NCBI GenBank assembly: GCA_903813345.2
Contig: CAIIXF020000007.1
Coordinates: 18,587,564 to 18,651,563 of the forward strand
Length of the DNA: 64,000 bases
Direction of reading: 5' to 3'
Source of the DNA: Owenia fusiformis
Taxonomy: Eukaryota > Annelida > Polychaeta > Sabellida > Oweniidae
Below, piece by piece: positions 33,005 through 64,000 of the stretch. Each line of letters starts with the position of its first letter. Position 1 is the stretch's first letter. The notes below the pieces were generated by a model. The model did no database searches and was not told where the DNA came from. It was given only the letters and a program-made list of their open reading frames with translations. The translations under genes and the position numbers were made by a program.

Positions 33005-33435
33005 TCTTGATTTCCCTCTTAATTCACCTCTTTTTTGATCCATTTTAAAATTAAAGAGTGACCACATCATGATGCTTTAGTCTCGTTTACATCCACTCTC
33101 TTTATCTCTCACACTTTTGATTTTGAATATGTACCCTAGGTTCATATTAAATTTACATTATGTGAACAGCTAAGTGTTTCACACATAAAACATCTATTCG
33201 TACAACATATAAGAAATAATAATAATAATAATGTTATAATAATAGGTCCAAACATATATAGTACTAATGAAAATAAACATGTTGGACTGTACATTAACCA
33301 AATCTATACTGGACAATATACAGGATTGAATATGAAAAATATGAGATGAACTTGAGAAAATAATGGAAAATATTTACATATGTGAATTAATAAAATGCGT
33401 TGTCCACTGTTGAGATCTCTGACCTCTGGCGATGA

Positions 33436-33495
33436 CCATATTTGGGAGATGACCATATTTGGGCGCAACCATATTTGGGCGATGACCATATATGG
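33436..33495. repeat. Four CArG-type decamers in a short tandem array
   Basis: CCATATTTGG at 33436-33445, 33453-33462 and 33469-33478, then CCATATATGG at 33486-33495. All four fit CC(A/T)6GG, the SRF/MADS CArG box, at 16-17-bp steps with GATGA or GGGCG spacers. The even spacing and shared spacers show it arose as a small tandem repeat, so a binding function is possible but not implied. Immediately next to it is a GATAGATAGA run. Confidence 0.7.
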
Positions 33496-34108
33496 TAGAT
33501 AGATAGACAAACAGCTGCACAATGAAGTGTCTCTATGATATTGATAGATAAAAAGGAGGGCATGGCATACCACTACTTTTCGTATGTGGTAAACCTTCCT
33601 TTCATATGGTATCAAGCTTCCTATTATAACCACCACTCAAACATATTGGGATTATCAGAAGTCATTTATGTTCATACATTCTTTGTATAACATGTGTGGT
33701 GTCCATATCTTTTCAAGCAATTTCTCCAGAAAATGGAAGAATGTGTACATGGTATAATTATCCTACAACAAATTATGTACACAACTGTTCTTCAAACAGC
33801 TAGAAATGGCATGGCAGGACCACATTCCAGAGGCTGTTAAACTATGGTAATGGCACTGGACCTTTGCAACAAAACTACTTCCAAGTTACTCTCCAATTGA
33901 GGCCTGAATGAAGTGTTCATTGAACTGGTAGTAGTATATCAATGTAGTCTGTGTCTACTGTATATAAGATGTCTACACAGCCATCAACTATAAGCTAATA
34001 CCCGTTTAGTTCCACAGCTAGCACACTCTGTGTATTCTACCAGCAATTCACCTACAGCCTCAGCCTCCAATATTATATAGCGTGGCTTCATAGCTTAACA
34101 TGATGTCA

Positions 34109-57050
<22,942 letters not shown>

Positions 57051-57966
57051 CTGAAATAATAATTTTTGAATCAATCACAGAGTTTCTGGATGGTAAATTA
57101 CAACAGGAGTGTGAGAAGAATTCAAACTGGACTGGTATTTTGAAAACCATTATAAATATACAAATGCAAGTGTATCTAACCTAGCATTTAAAAGCAGAAT
57201 CAAATACTCTAAGAGTATCTCACCACTATGCAAAAAATGATCACATAAACATAAAATCTTTAATGGTCCAATAATAAAGTATGAGAACTGGAGATTTATA
57301 AAAATACATATGACCAAAAATGATATAATCCATATAAAATGATATAATTAATCCAAATAATGCATTTAAATAAATACATGTGCAGTAAGATAAACATGGT
57401 CACCCAAAACCTTTCAAATATACCATGGAGAGAGAGTTACATAATAACGCTTATCATATCTTCCTGTTTCACTCGCAACAAAACTAAAGAGATGACAATT
57501 AGTTTACCATAATGAGTTGGGTATTCATCATTTTAGAACATGAAATTTTATAATAATGACTAAGCCAAAATTGCAATACTATTCTAAAATATTTTCAATA
57601 ATGTCACTATTATAAATGGTTGGTAAATGCATCATTATAGAATGAGTACCAAAATTAATGATGTGGGAGGGAAAAATGATTCAGCTTTGGATATCTTCAA
57701 TCATTATATATTTCTACAACTACATTTTCATAAGTCCCAAATTTCAATGAGGTGTATTTGGGGATAGAAGGGAAACTGATGCACCTCGACCACAAGTTTT
57801 TGTTTTAGTATACTTGCACATTTGGACATGAAACAAAGAATATCTGTCTCATCGCCCAACCTTTTTTCACATTTCTTTTTCACCAAAACTGATACAGCTG
57901 CATGTGAAGTTATATTGTTATATTGAGATAGCCAACAATTAGCTTTCCTCTTGACCCAAAGTTTAA
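57051..57966. other. FAM117 5' intron or flank, nothing recognised
   Basis: AT-rich sequence upstream (minus strand) of the first recognised FAM117 exon. No RATVPFQ-like first exon is visible here or further right. Confidence 0.4.
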
Positions 57967-58329
57967 AGGGGCAATAAGGCTTGTAGAGAGAAAATAGGAA
58001 AATTTTAACTTTTTCTGAGCTATCAAGGCAACAGTTGGCTTAACATCTTCTTCGACATACCTATTTTCTTAAAATATATGGATAAACTATCAATTTCGGC
58101 ATTAAAAAGTGTAAATTCAGTTCAAAGCTTCAAAAAGGGGACGTCCACTTTTATATTTTTAAGATCCACCATGTTTCAAGAGGAATATAAGCTGAAATAA
58201 TGATTATCTAGGGGGTTTCTTTGTAGAAAATTAAAATAGATGTTAGTCTAGATGAAATATCCAAACTTAAATATATTTTGACACTGGTCCATGATCGTTG
58301 AATGGCCCTCTGCACTACTTGTTGCACCT
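57967..58329. mobile_element. TTAA-flanked MITE
   Basis: Left AGGGGCAATAAGGCTTGTAG and right CTTGTTGCACCT are imperfect inverted ends, with TTAA on both sides (57963-57966 and 58330-58333). Length 363 bp. The interior is not a hairpin. Confidence 0.6.
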
Positions 58330-58333
58330 TTAA

Positions 58334-59451
58334 GTACACATTACAGGTAATGTCTTAAATCTATCTTTGCCACGAGGAATACTTGCTTCCTTACTAACAG
58401 CCATGCTTTAGTGATACCCTGACCATCATTTGAAATACAACCTTTAGCAAAAATAAACATTCCATATAATTTAGAGCATCAACTTCAGGCCAGTTGATTT
58501 GTTTCTTGCCAATTTCAAGTTACAATGTTACATGTATATTATTTTTTACTTGGATATAATAAAATATGAGCCATTTTTATTCAAAGTTTACACTAATCAA
58601 CACCACATGCTTGGGAGACATGAATAGGGCAATAATATGTTAAGTTTCAAGTACATGTATCTTCTCGTGTCTTTAACATCCCTTGAAAATGTTTACATCA
58701 GGTATTTCTGAACATGAAATAAAGTAGATGAGTGGAGTAAATGAGAAGGGGAGTAAACATGCAACATTCTATTAAGTGAAGAGAAAATTCAGATGCTTCA
58801 TCCAGAATTGAGAGAAATAAATCCAGTACATAATAAGCAGACCCGGAAATATATTTTTGTAAGATTTCTATGTTGCCATGGTGATTGTTAGACACATATA
58901 GCTTCCTAATGTTAGGGAACATAATAGTGTTAATATAGCTAATTAATGTTATGCTTTATTTAAAAATCATTCATTCCGATCATGGTACTTAATTGTTTTT
59001 ATATATCATCAAAGAAAATGGCCTTCAAATATTAACAAATCATAAAACTTAAAAATGTTGATATTTTTCAAAATAAGAGAACTAAACAAAGGAACTAATG
59101 CAACAAGTGTTAAATACCCTCCTCCTCATGGTCGACTAAATCATACACTTAAAACAATGTATGTGGTCTCATACAGTGAGCTGATACCAGTGATTATAAT
59201 ATGATGACATGAGACAAATGTAAGGCATTCAAAGAACATTTCCAGAAAGACATCACCCCCTTCATAAATTCCGTTCAATGTGTTCCTCCTACCTTTAATT
59301 TATTCTAATGTTAAGTAAAACGGTGATAACAATAATTTACAATTGTTAGCTAATGAAAAAGTGTTCAGTTTTTACAAGGTTTAGTATGTTACATTAACTT
59401 TTCAAATGAGACAATTTTGCGGTTATCGTCACAAGTGTAAATGTAATCACT
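58334..59451. other. No gene recognised
   Basis: AT-rich spacer without conserved frames or paired repeats. Confidence 0.4.
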
Positions 59452-59460
59452 GCAATATAC

Positions 59461-59766
59461 TACCCTTTGCATTCTTTCGACTTTGCTTCTTAAAAGAGAG
59501 TTTCGTCTTCACTCTTTCAATTTGCAATAAATCTCTGAACTCATCGAGCCAACCAGAGTTCATTGAAGAAATACAAATGACTTTCTATATTAGTCATTTC
59601 CCCTTACATCATCACATAGTTAATGAGCATATATTAAGCGTCCAGCTCCCTGATTGGTTGAGATTTGTGATCTGTGCTGTCACAGTTTGTGGGGGCAGGG
59701 TTGCTAAACCAAAATATAGTCTACATTAGGAAGAGGGTAATTTATAACTACTCTAAGTGCAGGGTA
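59461..59766 (+). mobile_element. MITE copy 2 of the 9-bp-target family
   Basis: Ends TACCCTTTGCATTC and GTGCAGGGTA; GCAATATAC on both sides (59452-59460 and 59767-59775). Same interior blocks as copy 1 (CTTCTTAAAAGAGAG, AATAAATCTCTGAACTCA, CTGATTGGTTGAGA), shortened to 306 bp. A 107-codon frame starting just before it is incidental. Confidence 0.87.
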
Positions 59767-60728
59767 GCAATATACATGTACAAGCAAATAATAAATAAAT
59801 TTGATTATTGTATAGTCTTTGATTAAATCAAATCTTATTTAAATAACTAGAAAATAATTCAAACAATTATTCCTTATGAAAGCATGCCCTGATTATTGAC
59901 CAGACGTTAGCTTCCCATCCCTCCATCCACATAAGTTCTAAACACAGGCTCAGTGTGAGCACCATTCAAAGGTAAATACAGGCAGGTGTTGCATTCTTCA
60001 AACAATATATTAGTAAAAAAAATAGACGTTAACATCCTGCAATTTCAATTTTTAAGTTCAGTTAAAATTCTGCCAATTCAGTCTAATGCACAACACCAGA
60101 GAAAAACCTCAAAATGCTCACATTCGACACAAAAATCATGATTTCTAAAGCCTCTAAGATTGATCTCAGTCAGCGTTACTGAATGTTATTTCACATGGGC
60201 CATGGTAGAATTTGCTGAGTTACTTTCTAAACTTGAAACCACTTCCCTTTAGCTCATTTGTATCTCAAGTCAACATCTTGATCTAACAGTAAATGATCTG
60301 CTGATTTGTTTTCAAGGGCTGGCATTTAAGATAAAGCTTTGATTTTTTCTTGCTAATTTTTTTCTACATGAGAAAAGTAGATCAATTATTTTTATTCTAC
60401 TTCACAATAATATTTGGGCCATTAACACATATGTGACAGACAGTGTTAATGTGAGCCTACGTGAGAGCTGTGTCTACAATATCAGGCCTCCTAGACTTCC
60501 AACAACGCGAACATCAGTTCTGATACCGCGAACTACGTTCCTTGCACTTGAACCACGAATCTCATATCGCGAACGTGAAATCTTATGTCGCGCACCACCA
60601 TTTCATTGTTTCCGAACATACTTCTTGTACCTCGCACAGAGATCCGTTACCGCGAACAATTTGTACATAATACATCCGGGTGTTTGGGATTCCAAGTTAC
60701 ATGTATATACCAATATGCAACGGAGTGA

Positions 60729-61130
60729 AACAAGGAAATTTCGCCGGACTTTCGTTCCTTTGAAAAGCATGCAAGATTAACATCCACGCCCCGAGTTGGC
60801 AGGGCTTTAAATGATGTGTCAAGGGACAGCACTGCGTCCCACAGTCATTCATTTTTGGGATCAGAGAGTACCTGCGCACGGTGTGGTGTAATAGGAGATG
60901 TCATTTGTAAGAACTACAACGAAAGTGTAGAGGTGTGTGATAGCTGTGGTTGGACCAGAAACTTTCTTGACACTAGTATATCACACGCTTGCACCGATGA
61001 TCATGTTCCCGACATCCATTTTTGTGACACATGTGGATGGCAGAGAGATTCAGCTGATTTCAGGCAGATCTACCGTTTTTGTATAGTTAATCTTTTTTCT
61101 TACACTGGTTTTAGGTGCCATGGTAGTTAA
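60729..61130 (+). CDS. Cys-rich open frame with two CxxCGWxR zinc-ribbon-like repeats
   Basis: Open from after a TGA at 60726 to TAA at 61130, with no in-frame ATG before the Cys region (first alternative start is GTG 60816), so it is an exon or a fragment. After CARCGVIGDV come two related blocks: C-x9-CDSCGWTRN-x3-D and C-x10-CDTCGWQRD-x3-D, with HAC between them. The paired CxxC motifs suggest zinc binding. I do not recognise the family. Being enclosed by the inverted repeats at 60483 and 63191, it may be a remnant of the element's own protein. A possible splice acceptor (GGGATCAG) lies near 60870. Confidence 0.45.
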   Translation, partial: NKEISPDFRSFEKHARLTSTPRVGRALNDVSRDSTASHSHSFLGSESTCARCGVIGDVICKNYNESVEVCDSCGWTRNFLDTSISHACTDDHVPDIHFCDTCGWQRDSADFRQIYRFCIVNLFSYTGFRCHGS

Positions 61131-61298
61131 CAGGAAATGACAAAACAATAAACAGGAAGTGACAAAACCATGCTGGATTTCAAACATTTTTTGAACCAAG
61201 ATATCAGAGTTCTGCTTTGACCTCCAGTCAGTTTAACTAGTTTCACATACCATTTACATGACCATGATCACAATGACCATGGTCAGATTGACCCTAGA

Positions 61299-61696
61299 CA
61301 TGATGAAATTAATTTTTCAGCCCTCTGAAATTTGTGACTGAAAAATAGATAAAAGTAGGAGCTTAGGAAAGGTCACTGAACAGAATCTCTTGCATTTTTC
61401 AGAAAATGTACCTAATATATTGCTCTCAGTGATACAATCTTGGGAAATTTGATATCATTCGTTGAAAAAGAAAAAAATGAAAAAAAATGAATTGAAAAGC
61501 GATATTTATTCCTTTTTATGACCGCCATTTTTTCAGACAAGTTTCTAAAATTTTAAAGATTGTATCATTTAGAGCAATATATTGGGCACATTTTCTGAAA
61601 AATTCAAAAGATCCTGTTCATTGACCTTTCCTATGCTCCTACTTAAAGCTATTTAAATTGACCTTTTCAGAGGGCTGAAAAAGTTATTTCATCATG
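61299..61696. mobile_element. Hairpin MITE, 140-bp arms
   Basis: Left arm 61299-61441 and right arm 61556-61696 are inverted copies (CATGATGAAAT at the tips; TTTTTCAGCCCTCTGAAA, GTAGGAGCNTAGGAAAGGTCA and AATATATTGCTCT inside), with a ~115-bp loop. Nested inside the 60483-63191 element. No target duplication identified. Confidence 0.75.
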
Positions 61697-61887
61697 AAAT
61701 TCAGCCCGCAATGAAAGCTTCGGTTTTAAAACCAAGATTAATTAACTACAGGACTCGTCAACACACATTTATCTCAGACGGTCAAAGATTAGACAGATAA
61801 AGTATTCTTAGCCCTTACCCTAAAATTACGATTTAGTAGTCATTTGATATGTTTTGAAACAAAAACCAAGTGTTAAAATCTTTATCA

Positions 61888-62483
61888 GGGGGTCATTAAC
61901 AGAACTTTCGCAAAGTTACGAATTCGTTATTCGTAACTTTATGAAATTCGTAAATATTTAAAAAGTTACGAATGACTTACGAATTCGTAAAGTTACGAAT
62001 TGGCCATTAACAGAACACTTTCGTAAGTCATTCATAAGTTTTATCGTTCGTTAACGAATTTCAAATTGTGACGTCATCATTTATCATTATTTAGCACAAA
62101 TAGAAATATTCATTGCGCGCTGTGATTAAACCTGTCTCCGCGATTTCAAAGATTCCCAGCTCAGGAACATATTTGCTTATTATGTAAGAATAGGTGGATA
62201 TTTTAGCTTGAAACTTAGCAGGCATATAAAGAACAATTTCTTTTTGCCAACCTGTATACCTTACATAAGAACTGTATGAGAAATATGCCATTCGCAAAGT
62301 TATGAAAGGGTCTGAGGTGCTATTAAAGTTACGAACGAAAGCATACGTGACGTCATTTTTTCGTAACTTTGCGAATCGTTCGTAAGTTTACGAAAGTTCT
62401 GTTAATGCACATTTACCAAATTCATAAAATTAACAATTGACTTGCGAATTCGTAACTTTGCGAAAGTTCTGTTAATGACCCCC
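61888..62483. mobile_element. MITE with 39-bp perfect terminal inverted repeats
   Basis: Left 61888-61926 and right 62445-62483 are identical inverted copies beginning GGGGGTCATTAACAGAACTT. The interior is a thicket of GTTACGAA / TTCGTAAC repeats and has another AACAGAAC...CGTAAG copy near 62009, so several foldbacks are possible. TGACGTCA-like sites occur at 62070 and 62351. Nested in the 60483 element. Confidence 0.82.
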
Positions 62484-63238
62484 AGGATGATAGATTGTTA
62501 TTTTCCTGTATGTAAACAGTTAATCCCACAAGCCGTAATGGGGGGGGGCAACATTTAAGTTAAGTTTTCATGGCAAAGGGTAGCATCTTCAAATTATCAT
62601 TAGCTAGAGCTACAGATATAGCACATCAAGTATTCTATAAAATCAGGAATAGTGTACATAGGGTAACTCATTTCTTTATTATGATGCAATCATCAGCTCA
62701 AATGGACAAAATTGGAAAAAGCTGTCACTAATTTGGCCATACGTGTTGTGACTCAAAAGTTAGGTTTTTGTTTTTGTTGTTATTACCCAGCCCTTTCACT
62801 GAAAAAGTCAATGCGCGTGATTGCAAGGTAGTCCCAATATTTTGTGTTTCCTAGAGCTTGAAAATACTGTTATCGTCAATGAGTGGATATTCATTCACAT
62901 GCATGAAAACTGGGAAAATATTTCTTCCGAATTCCATATGAAAACACCTCCTTGGAATTTTACTTATGCGTAATAATACGAACAAAATTACGGACCTCTT
63001 TTCGATCAGATGCGTGGTTCGCGGTAACGGATCTCTGTGCGCGGTACAAGAAATATGTTCGGAAACAAGGAAATGGTGGTGCGCGACATAAGATTTCACG
63101 TTCGCGATATGAGATTCGTGGTTCGAGTGCAAGGAACGTAGTTCGCGGTATCAGAACTGATGTTCACGTTGTTGGAAGTCTAGGAGGCCTGAATATGTAG
63201 TCATTCTGGCAAGTTATATAAAATGGCCATGGTTTCTT

Positions 63239-63573
63239 TACCCTTTGCATTCTTCGTTTTTGCTTCTTAAAAGAGAGCTTCGTCCTTCACTCTTTCAGTT
63301 TACAATAAATCTCTGAACTCACTAAGACATTCAAAGCTTGTCGTCGAAATACGGATGACTTTCTATATATGGTTAATGAGCATAAGTTTAGCATATGTTC
63401 CTTCCAGCTCACTGATTGGTTGAGAAAAGACCAGCGTGGTTGGTTTGAAATGATTTATGACTCGGGCTGCCATGGGCATAGGTCTTGGGGGCGGGGCTAC
63501 TTAACTGAAATATAGTCCATACTATTTATACTAGGCAGAGAGTAGTTTTTAACTAGACTCTGCACGCAGGGTA
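63239..63573 (+). mobile_element. MITE copy 3 of the 9-bp-target family
   Basis: Ends TACCCTTTGCATTC and CGCAGGGTA; flanks TGGTTTCTT (63230-63238) and CGGTTTCTT (63574-63582) match at eight of nine bases. Interior blocks as in copies 1 and 2. Length 335 bp. It lies only 47 bp to the right of the 60483-63191 element. Confidence 0.85.
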
Positions 63574-63582
63574 CGGTTTCTT

Positions 63583-64000
63583 GGGGCCCCAATGCAAGAC
63601 TCTTTGAAGAAAATAATCATATTTCTTTGTCTTAAAAGACTATTATGGTTTAACTGATAGCACCTTGGTTATTAGAACATGTCAACTACTGCAGGTCATG
63701 TGTTTATATATTTTACAATTTCAAAGCATACACAAAAATGTAAATCTATCTGCAAGCATCACTCAATAAAGAAATATGATTTTTTTCTTTAGGTCATGCT
63801 TTCTAAGAAACTATGGTGCAGCATTGTTAATCCAGAATAGGGATTTAAAATACATTATTGTCAAGCCTTCAAGAGATCTTGGAGCATTGTTGTCAATAAT
63901 TCTTATCATATAGAATTAAAAATCTTCAGGCTCTTCTATCAAACTAAGCTTCTAGGATTATCCTGTAGATAAAAATACCTAGATGCCATGAAATAATGGA
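63583..64000. other. Right edge, no feature recognised
   Basis: AT-rich; no exon, repeat pair or element end seen. Confidence 0.4.

Larger units (their letters stand above)
60483..63191. mobile_element. 2.7-kb element with 175-bp terminal inverted repeats and AATAT target duplication
   Basis: Left repeat 60483-60657 and right repeat 63017-63191 are inverted copies at over 90% identity (tips CAGGCCTCCTAGACTTCCAA). AATAT flanks both ends (60478-60482 and 63192-63196). The repeats carry several spaced GCGAAC or CGAAC motifs (for example 60507, 60528, 60569, 60652), which look like subterminal protein-binding sites. Inside: a Cys-rich open frame (60729-61130) and two smaller hairpin elements. 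The superfamily is not evident; a 5-bp AT-rich target is uncommon. Confidence 0.82.

Noticed and set aside
59406-59729. 107-residue frame
   Set aside because: Mostly within MITE copy 2 (59461-59766).
60433-60780. 115-residue frame
   Set aside because: Spans the terminal inverted repeat at 60483; the reverse frame at 62952-63200 is the mirror of the same repeat.

Overview
The window is nuclear DNA from an animal. It has spliced genes with GT/AG introns, an AT-rich background and a dense load of non-autonomous DNA transposons. The style of the repeats (TACATGTA-rich spacers, an ACGG-microsatellite element with tandem core units, hairpin MITEs) suggests a marine invertebrate, most likely a mollusc or other lophotrochozoan; that taxon call is inference only.

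Three protein-coding genes can be reconstructed exon by exon. (1) Minus strand, 6386 to 1948: a six-exon, 433-residue, membrane-anchored 2-oxoglutarate/Fe(II) dioxygenase of the prolyl 4-hydroxylase type. (2) Plus strand, 7011 to 22423: DBF4, the regulatory subunit of the CDC7 replication kinase. It has a 25-nt first coding exon, a transposon-filled 6.85-kb first intron and a single 3.4-kb last exon encoding a very long basic tail. (3) Minus strand, 57050 to 34109: seven exons of a FAM117/GLCCI1-family gene whose first exon lies outside the window or was not recognised. Genes 1 and 2 are head to head across about 620 bp that contains a palindromic E2F-type site; genes 2 and 3 are tail to tail.

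The rest is mostly mobile DNA. Intron 1 of DBF4 holds four MITE or hairpin elements and a roughly 4-kb element with 125-bp terminal inverted repeats. Inside that element are a broken gene of a widespread but poorly described invertebrate family (motifs DQAHEQNN, HEEAD and FTGCD, plus a Cys-rich tail), a tRNA-derived SINE-like segment and a tiny reverse-transcriptase relic. Between DBF4 and FAM117 an ACGG/162-bp-core element sits inside a second MITE whose uninterrupted relative is at 3896-4284.

The FAM117 introns carry two hAT-like MITEs, tandem arrays and a 39-bp minisatellite with a higher-order structure. A family of three ~330-bp MITEs, each flanked by a 9-bp target duplication, lies at 52583, 59461 and 63239. 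Upstream of the last recognised FAM117 exon is a 2.7-kb element (60483-63191) with 175-bp inverted repeats that encloses a Cys-rich open frame and two further hairpin elements. No bacterial-type operon, CRISPR array, rRNA or intact tRNA gene was seen.
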